Assembly (NCBI GenBank): GCA_964553915.1
Contig: CAZKMM010000005.1
Span: forward strand, 1 to 41,997
Length of the DNA stretch: 41,997 nt
Reading direction: 5' to 3'
Origin: CAZKMM01 sp964553915
Lineage (GTDB): Bacteria; RBG-13-61-14; DRUE01
A program made the translations under genes and the position numbers. Shown piece by piece: positions 17,295 through 25,720 of the stretch (positions are counted from its first letter, which is position 1; the number at the start of each line of letters is the position of its first letter). The notes below the pieces were generated by a model that saw nothing but the letters and a program-made list of their open reading frames with translations, searched no databases and was not told where the DNA came from.

Positions 17295-18698
17295 ATGAAT
17301 GAATCAAAAAAGGATTTCCGGGTCTGGGTAAAAGAATGTCCGGAATATCATCCAGAAAAAATCATCCAGATAATTCAACAGGGTATCAAAGAGCTGGAAG
17401 TCAAGCCCAAAGGAAAAATCGCCCTCAAGCCCAATGTAGTTTTTGCCTGGAAACCAGAAATTTTTACTCCTTCCGCTTATACTCATCCGGAATTACTTAA
17501 GAACACGATTCTGGCTCTGGCAGAAAATCCTGAAGTAAAAAGGCTTGCTATAACCGAAACTTCAGCAGTGGGAGTTCCCACCAGATTTGCCTTCCGCTGG
17601 GCAGGATACACCCGGCTGGTAAAGGAACTAAAAAACCAAATAAAAAAGCCTCTGGACCTGGTCCCAATGGATGAAGACCGTCGGGTCTCGCTATTTCTAG
17701 GAGGAAAGGTTCACCATTGGGTTCGGCTCAGCCGAACTTTTGCTCAGGCGGATTTCAAGGTTTATCTACCCAAATTAAAGGGGCACTGTGTTAGCCGGAT
17801 GACCGGGGCGGTTAAGCTCAATATCGGGATTTTAAGTTTTGATGACCGTTCCCTGCATCATGATTATTTACTGGATGAAAAGATTGTTGACCTGCTCTCC
17901 GTGGGCTGGCCAGACCTGGTTATAATGGATGCCATTACCGTTGGATTAGGAAATGAGGCACTACCCTCCTCCAGAAATTTAGGCTTAATTTTGATGGGGA
18001 AAAACCCGATTGCGGTTGACCTGGTTGCTAGCCGGCTTTTGGGCTATCAGGGAGAAGAAATCTCATATCTAAAATTAGCCATCCAGCGGGGATACCTGCC
18101 TAAAACTCTAGATGAGGTAGAGCTGTGCGGGGATGTGAGCAGTGCCTCTGAATTAGATAAATACGGGCAAAGGCTTCAACCTTATGACGATGAATTTTAC
18201 CGCTGGCAGGATGTCAATAAAGAACTTTCCCGACTGAAAGCTCCCCTGAAACTTTATCACGGACCTTATTCTGAAAATTCCCCAGAACTCTGCCAGACCG
18301 GCTGTGTGATGGGAATAAAAATGTTTCTTGCTTTTTTAGAAATTTATGCAGGAGCTGAAGCTTTTGCCCGTGCCCGACCAGGAGTATTTATCATCGGAAA
18401 AATCAAAGAGCCAGTAGATGCTCAGGGAGGATTAGCAATCATAATCGGAAACTGCTCCGATGCAAAAGTTATTAATGCCGGAAAAATTATTAAACTGAGA
18501 AACTGCTTTGTCACGGCCTCGGATATGTTTATGGTTATTGGAAATCGGCTCGGGATTAAATCTCCTTTTTTTGACCCAAATTTCTTAAAGAGCTATATCC
18601 CACATCTGCTGGCAGGAATGAGCAAAAAGCTCCTTAATCTCAGATACGCTCAAGATATAGTAGAATTTTTAAGCAAAAGCTTTTTTAGAAAAATTTAA
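17295..18698 (+). CDS. DUF362 domain protein
   Basis: A 467-residue cytoplasmic-looking protein matching the DUF362 family. It has KPNVVFAWKPEIFTPSAYTHPELL near residues 48-75, and LPKLKGHCVSRMTGAVKLNIG (about 160-180), the family's central motif. A closing segment contains GKNPIAVDLVASRLLGYQG. After about residue 300 there is a second part with Cys residues (LCQTGCVMG near 336, and GNCSDAKVINAGK) but no 2x[4Fe-4S] ferredoxin pattern, which some DUF362 proteins carry. The function of the family is not established; iron-sulfur or redox roles have been suggested. It has its own promoter. The first of two overlapping ATGs is used; the second, at 17299, is out of frame. Confidence 0.82.
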   Translation: MNESKKDFRVWVKECPEYHPEKIIQIIQQGIKELEVKPKGKIALKPNVVFAWKPEIFTPSAYTHPELLKNTILALAENPEVKRLAITETSAVGVPTRFAFRWAGYTRLVKELKNQIKKPLDLVPMDEDRRVSLFLGGKVHHWVRLSRTFAQADFKVYLPKLKGHCVSRMTGAVKLNIGILSFDDRSLHHDYLLDEKIVDLLSVGWPDLVIMDAITVGLGNEALPSSRNLGLILMGKNPIAVDLVASRLLGYQGEEISYLKLAIQRGYLPKTLDEVELCGDVSSASELDKYGQRLQPYDDEFYRWQDVNKELSRLKAPLKLYHGPYSENSPELCQTGCVMGIKMFLAFLEIYAGAEAFARARPGVFIIGKIKEPVDAQGGLAIIIGNCSDAKVINAGKIIKLRNCFVTASDMFMVIGNRLGIKSPFFDPNFLKSYIPHLLAGMSKKLLNLRYAQDIVEFLSKSFFRKI

Positions 18699-18729
18699 AA
18701 CACTTTGAAAATAAATAACTTTTCTCTCC

Positions 18730-18765
18730 AACAAATTCAGTTTGATTTTAAAGCCTGAATTTGTT
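18730..18765. promoter_or_regulatory. Perfect 11-bp inverted repeat overlapping a promoter: candidate operator
   Basis: The left arm AACAAATTCAG (18730-18740) and right arm CTGAATTTGTT (18755-18765) are exact reverse complements separated by 14 bases. The -35 box lies between the arms, and the right arm runs into the first base of the -10 box. There is no T tract after the right arm, so it does not look like a terminator. A dimeric repressor bound here would block the promoter of the HtrA/ABC cluster. A hairpin in the 3' end of the DUF362 transcript is the alternative. Confidence 0.55.
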
Positions 18766-18770
18766 ATCTT
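18742..18770 (+). promoter_or_regulatory. Promoter of the HtrA/ABC-exporter cluster
   Basis: TTGATT (18742-18747), a 17-base spacer, TATCTT (18765-18770). The ATG at 18781 is 10 bases after the -10 box, so the leader would be only about 2-4 bases. The position inside the inverted repeat suggests regulation. Confidence 0.5.
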
Positions 18771-18780
18771 GGCATTTGAT

Positions 18781-19008
18781 ATGCGAGAAAATTTTTCACC
18801 CTGGACCGGTTTGATACTTGGTTTTTTTCTGGTCTGTGTCGGAGGAGGGACCTTTTTTCTCAATTACAGGTTTTTCCATAAAATTCCAGATGCTATGCAA
18901 TATGGACTGGGATATCCTATTTTGGTCAGCGGGCTGGTATTGCTATTCACTTGGCTGGGTTTATGGTATATCTCCAGTGAGGAAAAAAATGAAAAAAATT
19001 CTGATTAG
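18781..19008 (+). CDS. Small membrane protein upstream of HtrA
   Basis: A 75-residue protein from the ATG at 18781 with two hydrophobic helices (about residues 7-28 and 43-62) and a short charged tail (SSEEKNEKNSD). An upstream in-frame TTG at 18742 is rejected because it lies in the -35 box. The ATG is 10 bases after the -10 box, so it would be read from an almost leaderless mRNA. The end overlaps the HtrA start by 20 bases in another frame, which suggests coupling. I do not recognise the family. Membrane topology and operon position suggest an accessory envelope component (inference). Confidence 0.6.
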   Translation: MRENFSPWTGLILGFFLVCVGGGTFFLNYRFFHKIPDAMQYGLGYPILVSGLVLLFTWLGLWYISSEEKNEKNSD

Positions 19009-20326
19009 TTATCTCTTGGCTTTTATTCCGCTCTTTTCTCTTTGGGCAAGCGAACAAAGTGCGAGAGAAAATCAGGTGGTTCGGGCTTTCAGGAAAGCCG
19101 GACCCGCGGTAGTGAGCATAAAAGCAATTCGGGTGGAGATTAGCCGAGCAAATTGGTTCGGGCTCCCTGCGGAAGAATTCTGGTCTGGCTTTTTTGACAA
19201 TTTTTTCTTTGGACCCGAAATCAAGCGAGAGGAGGAAAATATCGGCTCCGGAGTAATTATTGACTCCCGGGGCTATATCCTCACCAATCAGCATGTTGTG
19301 GAGGGAGCAGAAAAAATCCTGGTGCTTCTTTTAAATGGGGAACAATATCAGGCAAAAATGGTGGGAGCAGATACTCGCTCGGATTTAGCGGTTTTGAAAA
19401 TAGCGCCGAAAAAGCCCTTATCTTATCTTCCAATGGCTACCAGCTCGGACCTGATGATCGGGGAAACCCTGATCGCTATTGGCAACCCTTTTGGACTGGG
19501 ACCTACTCTTACTGTGGGAGTAGTAAGTGCCCTTAATCGTAGAATTAAAATTAATGACCGGATTTATGGAGAATTTATCCAGACCGATGCTTCTATTAAT
19601 CCGGGCAATTCTGGTGGGGCTTTGCTTAATATTCTGGGAGAGCTGGTTGGAATAACTACCGCTATTTACTCCAATGCCCAGGGAATTGGATTCGCCATCC
19701 CGATTGATAAAGCAAAAAGAATTGTGGATGACCTGGTAAAATATGGCGAGGTTCATCCCGGCTGGCTCGGGCTGGAAGTCCAGCCTCTAACTGAGAAAAT
19801 CCGTTCTGCCATTTCTCTGCCCGCTCAATCCGGGATGCTGATTGTAAAGGTCTGGGAAAACAGCCCGGCAGAAAAAGCTGGTTTAAAACCGGGAATGGTT
19901 ATTCTGGAAATTGACCACCACCCAGTCTCCTCGTTATGGGATTATAAATTTGTTCTCGGAGAAATCACCGTGGGAGACCGGGTGAAAATAAAATATTTTG
20001 ACCAGGGACAAATTAAAGAAACTGAACTCCGCTCAGAGGAATATCCCGGTTCTCTGGCACCTGAATTATGCTGGAAGCTTTTGGGAATAAAGGTAAACCC
20101 AGCTGACCATATTGGAGTGATGGTAAGCAAGGTTGACCCGAATTCTCCAGCTGGGCAGGTGGGAATTGCCCGAGGAGATATAATTATTAGCTTTAACCAG
20201 AAAGATATTTTTTCTTTAGATGACCTTTATAATGAACTGATTAAAAACCGAAACCAGCAAAGTGTCCTGGTAGTCATAAAAAGGGGTAATTTTTATTATT
20301 ATGTTAATCTTTTGATGAGGAGCTAG
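18989..20326 (+). CDS. htrA: HtrA/DegP-family periplasmic serine protease with two PDZ domains (paralogue 1)
   Basis: A 445-residue secreted protease. The start chosen is the ATG at 18989, with GAGG upstream and a proper signal peptide (residues 1-20, ending LWA). The open frame further upstream runs through the small membrane gene and lacks a signal sequence. The trypsin-like domain has His102 (TNQHVVEG), Asp132 (SDLAVLKI) and Ser208 (NPGNSGGAL), so it should be active. PDZ1 spans about 255-335 (GWLGLEV, AGLKPGMVI) and PDZ2 about 360-440. Such enzymes degrade or chaperone misfolded envelope proteins. It directly precedes an ABC exporter operon, 2 bases before the ATPase gene. A second HtrA lies 5.4 kb downstream. 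Confidence 0.93.
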   Translation: MKKILISYLLAFIPLFSLWASEQSARENQVVRAFRKAGPAVVSIKAIRVEISRANWFGLPAEEFWSGFFDNFFFGPEIKREEENIGSGVIIDSRGYILTNQHVVEGAEKILVLLLNGEQYQAKMVGADTRSDLAVLKIAPKKPLSYLPMATSSDLMIGETLIAIGNPFGLGPTLTVGVVSALNRRIKINDRIYGEFIQTDASINPGNSGGALLNILGELVGITTAIYSNAQGIGFAIPIDKAKRIVDDLVKYGEVHPGWLGLEVQPLTEKIRSAISLPAQSGMLIVKVWENSPAEKAGLKPGMVILEIDHHPVSSLWDYKFVLGEITVGDRVKIKYFDQGQIKETELRSEEYPGSLAPELCWKLLGIKVNPADHIGVMVSKVDPNSPAGQVGIARGDIIISFNQKDIFSLDDLYNELIKNRNQQSVLVVIKRGNFYYYVNLLMRS

Positions 20327-20328
20327 AA

Positions 20329-21048
20329 ATGATTGAAGTTGAGAACCTTACCAAATATTATGGAGAGGTTCGGGGAATAGAAGAACTTAATTTTAAGGTC
20401 AATCCCGGAGAAATTGTTGGATTTTTGGGACCTAACGGCTCAGGAAAAACCACCACTATGCGAATTCTCACCTGTTATATGCCTGCTACCAGCGGAAAAG
20501 CCCGGGTGGCAGGATTTGATGTGGAGACTCAATCAATGGAAGTAAGGCGAAGAATTGGATATCTCCCGGAACATCCTCCGCTATATACTGACCTTTCGGT
20601 CCGTTCTTATTTAGGATTTGTCGGAAGGCTCCGGGGATTGGAAAGAAAGCAAATTCCTTCTGCTATTGAGCAGACGGTAGAAATTTGCGGACTTAAAGAG
20701 GTGATTGAACGCCCGATCGCTCATCTTTCCAAGGGATTCCGTCAAAGGGTGGGCTTGGCTCAGGCTTTAATCCATAACCCGGAGGTGTTAATTTTAGATG
20801 AGCCGACCATCGGGCTGGACCCCAAGCAGAATGCAGAAATTCGGCAGTTAATCAAAAGCCTTGCTGGCACTCATACCATTATCTTGAGCACTCATATTTT
20901 ACCTGAGGTGACCTTGACCTGCGAACGGGTAATTATTATTCATCAGGGCAGAATTGTAGCAGATTCCCGGCTGGAGGATTTGACTCAGGAAAGAAGCCTG
21001 GAAGAAGTATTTTTAAGCCTGGTAGGATTTCAGGAAGGAGAGAGCTGA
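20329..21048 (+). CDS. ABC transporter ATP-binding protein (GldA type)
   Basis: A 239-residue ATPase with Walker A GPNGSGKTT (34-42), a signature LSKGFRQRVGLAQAL (near residue 135), and Walker B with VLILDEPTIGLDP, followed by the switch His in STHILPE. It belongs to the ABC-2/Nod/Gld branch whose members energise exporters of unknown cargo. In Bacteroidota the GldA-GldF-GldG set is linked to gliding and type 9 secretion, but similar sets occur in many non-gliders. GAGGAG lies upstream, and the stop shares a base with the permease start (TGATG). Confidence 0.92.
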   Translation: MIEVENLTKYYGEVRGIEELNFKVNPGEIVGFLGPNGSGKTTTMRILTCYMPATSGKARVAGFDVETQSMEVRRRIGYLPEHPPLYTDLSVRSYLGFVGRLRGLERKQIPSAIEQTVEICGLKEVIERPIAHLSKGFRQRVGLAQALIHNPEVLILDEPTIGLDPKQNAEIRQLIKSLAGTHTIILSTHILPEVTLTCERVIIIHQGRIVADSRLEDLTQERSLEEVFLSLVGFQEGES

Positions 21049-21851
21049 TGCGGGTGGTGGGGACGATTTTCTGGAAAGAGTTTAAAAGTTATTTTCTCTC
21101 CCCAATTGCCTATGTGGTGCTGACTGGCTTTACCGCCATTAGCGGATTTCTTTTTTATCAACTGCTCAGTTTTTTTATTCGCATAACCTCTCTGTTTCGG
21201 GGCTATATGGTTCAGGGACAGGTGGTTCGGGAATGGAGTGTAGCAGAAGATGTAACCGGACCATTATTCCGGAATTTAAGCCTGTTTTTAATCATAATGG
21301 TTCCAGCAATTACAATGAGACTTTTTGCAGAAGAAAAAAAATTGAAAACCGATGAACTGCTCCTTACCTGCCCGATCAGAACCGGAGAAGTGGTTCTGGG
21401 AAAATATTTTGCCAGCCTATTTTTATTATTTCTGATGCTGGTGCCTGTGGGGGTCTATATGCTTTTAACTTTTAATTACGGCACCGAACTGGATTACGGA
21501 ACTATTTTGCCCGGTTATGCCGGGCTATTTCTGGTGGCATTTAGCCTGGCATCAGTGGGAATATTTTCTTCCACCCTGACTGAAAATCAGATTATCTCTT
21601 ATTTTGTCTGTGCGGTATTGGGCTTATTCTTTTTTTCAGTGGGGCTGGCTTCCCGCTCAGTGGGAACTGTGAGCTTATTAGGCAGAGAAATTCATTTAGG
21701 AAACTTCCTTCGCCAGCTTTCTCTTTATGAGCATTATAACCATTTTGCCTCCGGGCAGATTCAGCTTTTAGATTTGTTTTATTTCTTTGCTCTGATTATC
21801 CTTTTCCTTTTTGCTTCTCGGGTGAGTTTTGAGAGGGCAAGATGGAGTTAG
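21048..21851 (+). CDS. ABC-2 type permease (GldF-like)
   Basis: A 267-residue inner-membrane protein with six predicted helices. The N-terminal FWKEFKSYFLSPIAYVVL and the loop MRLFAEEKKLKTDELLLTCPI are typical of ABC-2 permeases of the GldF/NosY type. It should form the channel of the exporter with the preceding ATPase. It starts at the overlapping TGATG and is followed 11 bases later by the GldG-like gene. Its substrate is unknown. Confidence 0.9.
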   Translation: MRVVGTIFWKEFKSYFLSPIAYVVLTGFTAISGFLFYQLLSFFIRITSLFRGYMVQGQVVREWSVAEDVTGPLFRNLSLFLIIMVPAITMRLFAEEKKLKTDELLLTCPIRTGEVVLGKYFASLFLLFLMLVPVGVYMLLTFNYGTELDYGTILPGYAGLFLVAFSLASVGIFSSTLTENQIISYFVCAVLGLFFFSVGLASRSVGTVSLLGREIHLGNFLRQLSLYEHYNHFASGQIQLLDLFYFFALIILFLFASRVSFERARWS

Positions 21852-21862
21852 AGGGGTAAAAA

Positions 21863-23410
21863 ATGAAGAAATTTACCCAAATTCTTGGCTGGATTGGATT
21901 GGTAGGGGTTCTGGTAGGATTTTTTAATTTAATTCTCAGCAGAAGGCTTAACCTTTTTATTGAGCTTCATCTTGCGGTAGGAGGATTGCTATTACTGGTG
22001 GGATTTTTCTTCAATTTTGCTCGGGTGGAGCGTTATTTAAGAAAAAGTGCCGGTAAAGCTCAGACCTCTGGGTATCTCCAGCTTATTTTGCTATTAATCG
22101 GGGTTTTTGCTTTAGGTTTTATTGTTTATCAACACAACTGGATGCTTGATGTTACTAAAGATAAGCTTTATACCCTTTCTGACAAAACCAAAGAGGTTTT
22201 AAAAAGCCTTCCTGGAGAAATAAAAATCCTGGCTTTTTTTCCTTCCGAAGGATACGATAAAGAACATTCTCTTTTAGAGCTTTATGCCCGAGCCTCAGAT
22301 AAATTGAAAATAGAATACATTGACCCGGACCGCCATCCGGAGCTGGCAGAGACTCATTCGGTAAATCAATATGGCACGGTGATTTTTGATTATCAGGGCA
22401 GAAAAACCCGGATTACCCGCACCACTGAAGAACGAATTACCAATTCCCTGATCAAAATCACCAGCGGACATAGCTGGATAATCTACTTTATCACCGGGCA
22501 CGGCGAAGCAGATCCGGAACAGAAAGACAAAGGCGGATATTCCCTCCTCAAGCAATATTTAGAGGATGAAAATTTCCAGGTAAAAAAGCTTAAGATAGGA
22601 CCAGAAGGAATCCCGCCAGATGCTCGTTTAGTGGTGGTTGCTGGTCCCCGAGCCCTTTATCAGCCAGCAGAGGTAATCGCTCTAGACCGCTATATTGGGA
22701 AAGGTGGAGACGTAATATTTCTATTGGACCCGCTGGTGCCCACCAATCTAGAAAGGCTTTTAAAAAGTTATGGCATCGGACTGCTCAATGGGGTTGTGAT
22801 TGACCCGGTGAATTATCTGGTGGGAATGGATGCGGTGGGTTTAAGCCCGGTTACTGACCAGTTTGGCAAACATGAAATTACCCGGGAACTGGAAGGTAAA
22901 CTTCTGGTTTTTCCCAGAGCCCGGGCTTTAAAGATAGTTGAAACCCCGGAAATAGCAGGAGAATGGACTCCTTTGGTATTCAGTTCAGAAAAAAGTTTTC
23001 TGGAAACCGACCTTGAGAGTCTGTTTAGATATGGAAAAATTCAAAAAGACCCGGAAGACCCCCCGGGACCGCTTCTAATCGCGGCTTCCTATCAGGAATA
23101 TCTCAAGCCCAAGCCCTGGGAAAAAATTGCCGGAAAACACCGGGAACAAATCCGAATGGTGGTGGTGGGAAATTCTCATTTTATGAGGAATATGGCTTTA
23201 GAGGTTTATTCTAATTTTCTATTCGCGATGGACTGTATTAACTGGGCGGTTGGAGAGCAGGAGCTAATTAGTCTGCGACCTAAAAAGCGCTCTGCCAGCA
23301 GGATTTTCATTACTCGTCGACAAACTCAATTGATCTTTTATATCTCAGTTTTAGTGATACCTGAAATTTTAATTGTGATTGGCATAGTGGTTTGGTGGAG
23401 GAAAAGATGA
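21863..23410 (+). CDS. GldG-family ABC transporter auxiliary protein
   Basis: A 515-residue protein. Two membrane helices and one more near residue 70-95 precede a large soluble domain with features of the Gld/ABC_transp_aux family: TKDKLYTLSDKTKEVLKSL (near 100-118) and IIYFITGHGEADPEQ (near 206-220). A C-terminal membrane helix (about 490-511) ends in WWRKR. The soluble domain faces the periplasm in relatives and is thought to work with the exporter. GAGGGG precedes the ATG. The stop overlaps the next start as ATGA. Confidence 0.9.
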   Translation: MKKFTQILGWIGLVGVLVGFFNLILSRRLNLFIELHLAVGGLLLLVGFFFNFARVERYLRKSAGKAQTSGYLQLILLLIGVFALGFIVYQHNWMLDVTKDKLYTLSDKTKEVLKSLPGEIKILAFFPSEGYDKEHSLLELYARASDKLKIEYIDPDRHPELAETHSVNQYGTVIFDYQGRKTRITRTTEERITNSLIKITSGHSWIIYFITGHGEADPEQKDKGGYSLLKQYLEDENFQVKKLKIGPEGIPPDARLVVVAGPRALYQPAEVIALDRYIGKGGDVIFLLDPLVPTNLERLLKSYGIGLLNGVVIDPVNYLVGMDAVGLSPVTDQFGKHEITRELEGKLLVFPRARALKIVETPEIAGEWTPLVFSSEKSFLETDLESLFRYGKIQKDPEDPPGPLLIAASYQEYLKPKPWEKIAGKHREQIRMVVVGNSHFMRNMALEVYSNFLFAMDCINWAVGEQELISLRPKKRSASRIFITRRQTQLIFYISVLVIPEILIVIGIVVWWRKR

Positions 23411-24989
23411 AAAAATGGCTCGGATTGTTATTAAGTTTAATAGTGGTGGGGGTTTTGGTCTGGCTTGCCTTTTTCTGGAGAAGACCGGAANNNNNNNNNN
23501 NNNNNNNNNNNNNNNNNNNNNNNNNNNNNNNNNNNNNNNNNNNNNNNNNNNNNNNNNNNNNNNNNNNNNNNNNNNNNNNNNNNNNNNNNNTTTAATAGTG
23601 GTGGGGGTTTTGGTCTGGCTTGCCTTTTTCTGGAGAAGACCGGAATCCAACCCCCAGCCTGAGCAGACAACTTCTACTCCTTTATCTTATCAATTAATTG
23701 ACCTATCTCGGGTCAAATCATTTCTCCTGGAAAACGATTACGGTTCTATAAAATTCTCCAAAAATGAATATGGCATCTGGGGAATTGTTGAGCCAGTAAA
23801 AAGTATGACCGACCCATTATTTTTTGGAGGAATGATTGATGTTCTTTCTCAAACCCAAAAAGGGCGAGTTGTAGCAACCGCGGAAGAGGAAAGCTTAGAT
23901 AAATATGGCTTAGAAAATCCTTATGCCCGATTTACTTTTGAACTGGATTCCGGAGAAAAAAAGCATTTAAGAATCGGAAGACCCAATCCCACAATGAGTT
24001 ATTTATATGCCTGGTATGAGGAGAGCCCGGAAATTTTCCTGATTCATCCCCGAATCCGAATGTTTCTGAATCATCCTTTAACCTGGTATCGGTTCAGAAG
24101 GCTTATCGGAATAAATTCCTCCCAGGTTTCAGAGCTAAAAATCACCGTCTTTGACCCAGAATTAAGAAAAAAATTAGCGGTGCCAAAGGTGAGACATCTT
24201 TTGTGTGAGGTCACAGAAAATAAAATTAAATGGTATTTGCTGGAACCGGTCAAAGAAGAAGCGGAAAGCGGGGCGGTGAGTAATTTTCTTGGCTGGCTGG
24301 AAAAGGTTTCCATTGCAGAAGAGGTCCAAGATATATCCCCAGAACAAGAGAAAGAATGGGGGCTTGCTTCACCTCGGGCAGAGATTGAAATTCTTTATCC
24401 AGACCGGGTGCAAAAAGTTCTAATAGGCGCAGAAAAAAACAATCTAATCTATCTTTACCAGCCAGAACAGCATAAAATTCTGGGCTATCCTTTAGAGCAA
24501 ATCTATCAACTTTTGGGAACAGAATTTAGGCAAAGAACCCTGTTTCCCTGGGAAGAAAGAGAGCAGGTGGATGAGGTAGAGATTATTTTTCCCAGAAGGA
24601 ATTATCAGTATCGGCTGGTAAAAATCAATGATAAAGAATGGGAAGTCAAGGACCAGCCGGAGAAAAAATTTCACAAAAAACGAACCCGATGGGTATTCCG
24701 GGCATTATATCGGACAAAAATTGATGGATATATTAATCAACGCCCGATTGATTTCAAAAAATACGGATTGCAGATTCCAAAAATAAAGATTAAATATTAT
24801 AAAAAGGGTGAAATTTTAAGAGAATTTTGGATTGGCGACTGGGACGCTAAAAAATATAAATGCTATGTTTATGACCCGAACAAAGACCTTCTGGTATGGT
24901 ATTCGGAAAATATTGGTGAATGGTTTCCTCCAGATGAAAAATATTTTTTGATCAAGGAGGGGGGCGATGAAAGTGAGTCCGAGCAATGA
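23407..24989 (+). CDS. DUF4340 domain protein interrupted by an artificial assembly gap
   Basis: The start is the ATG overlapping the GldG-like stop (ATGA), beginning KKWLGLLLSLIVVGVLVW. As written, 100 N break the frame at 23491. The 55 bases before the gap recur exactly after it. If the two copies are merged (removing 155 bases), one frame runs from 23407 to the stop at 24987-24989, coding for 475 residues. The merged protein has one N-terminal membrane helix, then a periplasmic part with DUF4340 features (SMTDPLFFGGMIDVLSQ, EESLDKYGLENP, HLRIGRPNP). DUF4340 proteins regularly follow GldG-like genes and probably assist the exporter. A TAG-free frame through the Ns beginning at 23415 is an artefact. 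Confidence 0.85.
23436..23490 (+). repeat. 55-base direct repeat, copy 1, at the left edge of the gap
   Basis: Identical over all 55 bases to 23591-23645. It ends exactly where the Ns begin, and the partner starts exactly where they end. This is the signature of two contig ends that overlap but were joined with a fixed 100-N spacer. Confidence 0.95.
23491..23590. other. Assembly gap of exactly 100 N
   Basis: A run of 100 N, the conventional placeholder for unknown gap size. The flanking duplicate and the restored reading frame indicate that no bases are missing and the true gap is minus 55. Confidence 0.97.
23591..23645 (+). repeat. 55-base direct repeat, copy 2, at the right edge of the gap
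   Basis: Exact copy of 23436-23490. It encodes the same LIVVGVLVWLAFFWRRPE segment in what becomes the same frame once the copies are merged. Confidence 0.95.
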
Positions 24990-25203
24990 ATGGGAAGAAA
25001 AAATAAAATTCGACCGAAGAATTTTGGAAAAAAATCTTCAAAAGGGGATACTGAAGGAAAAGGAACTGAAAGAATATCTTAAAAATCTTGCTGACCTTAA
25101 AGACGAGTTTGAAGAAGTTTCAATTGAAGAGTTAGTTCCGCCCCGACTGAGAAAAAAATTGTTCGGAGAACCAGAGGAACCCAAAAATGAAACAGAAGAT
25201 TAA
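24967..25203 (+). CDS. Small charged helical protein of unknown function
   Basis: A 78-residue protein, mostly one charged helix (residues 8-50, with LEKNLQKGILKEKELKEYL), followed by a Pro/Arg turn and an acidic tail. The start overlaps the last 23 bases of the DUF4340 gene in another frame. It is backed by a strong AAGGAGG (near 24955-24961) at good spacing, so it is a real gene. It has no signal peptide or membrane helix. I do not recognise the family. Its place suggests a cytoplasmic partner of the exporter or the proteins that follow. Confidence 0.65.
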   Translation: MKVSPSNEWEEKIKFDRRILEKNLQKGILKEKELKEYLKNLADLKDEFEEVSIEELVPPRLRKKLFGEPEEPKNETED

Positions 25204-25294
25204 AAACTATCTCTGGCTAGAAGCATTTCTTCTTTATCTTCTGCTTTATATCTTTTTTGCGGTGGAAGATATTTTCAGATTGGGCATCTTTTAG
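25187..25294 (+). CDS. 35-residue single-helix membrane microprotein
   Basis: From the ATG at 25187 to TAG at 25292-25294 there are 35 codons: a basic N-terminus (KQKIKNYL), one very hydrophobic helix (LEAFLLYLLLYIFFAV) and a short EDIFRLGIF tail. It overlaps the previous gene by 17 bases and ends 14 bases before the DUF1844 gene, filling an otherwise empty gap. That fit supports a real gene. There is no strong ribosome site; GAGGAAC lies upstream. Function unknown. Confidence 0.5.
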   Translation: MKQKIKNYLWLEAFLLYLLLYIFFAVEDIFRLGIF

Positions 25295-25308
25295 TTTGGG
25301 AGAAAAAA

Positions 25309-25707
25309 ATGGGAGAGGAAGAAAAGAAAAAAGGCTTCACTGTTACTGACCGACGGGTGAAATTAGATGAAGAATCAGCCTCAAAACCAGAAACAACTTC
25401 TTCTGAAGAGAAACCCAAATCTCAGGCGAGTGAATCCAAAGCACAACCCCAACCTCCCCTGGAAGAAATCACTTTTGCATCATTCATTATGTCTCTTAAT
25501 ACTTCTGCCTTGATTCATCTCGGACTCCTTCCTGACCCTCTTACCGGGAAAATGGAACCAAACCTGGAACTAGCCAAACAAACTATTGACCTGTTGGGAA
25601 TTCTTAAGGAAAAAACCAAAGGAAATTTAACCCAGGAAGAGCAGGACCTGTTGGATAACCTGCTTTTTGACCTGAGAATTAAATATGTTGACCTTTCCGG
25701 CAAATAA
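25309..25707 (+). CDS. DUF1844 domain protein
   Basis: A 132-residue cytoplasmic protein. Residues 1-50 are a Ser/Glu/Lys/Gln-rich, probably disordered arm. Residues 55-130 are the DUF1844 domain: FASFIMSLNTSALIHLGLLP, then LELAKQTIDLLGILKEKT, then NLTQEEQDLLDNLLFDLR. The family is widespread in diderm phyla and has no established function. GGGAG precedes the ATG. The next gene starts 13 bases after the stop. Confidence 0.88.
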   Translation: MGEEEKKKGFTVTDRRVKLDEESASKPETTSSEEKPKSQASESKAQPQPPLEEITFASFIMSLNTSALIHLGLLPDPLTGKMEPNLELAKQTIDLLGILKEKTKGNLTQEEQDLLDNLLFDLRIKYVDLSGK

Positions 25708-25720
25708 AAATGGGGGAAAG

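Noticed and set aside
18818..20326. A longer HtrA of 502 residues
   Set aside because: The extra N-terminus lies over the small membrane gene in another frame and has no ribosome site. The ATG at 18989 gives a normal signal peptide.
23415..24989. A 524-codon frame running through the Ns as a separate gene start
   Set aside because: Its first part is read in the wrong frame. The correct start is 23407 once the duplicated 55 bases are merged.
25685..25720. Upstream ATG for the second HtrA
   Set aside because: It lies inside the DUF1844 gene without a ribosome site; the ATG at 25721 has one and gives a normal signal or anchor.
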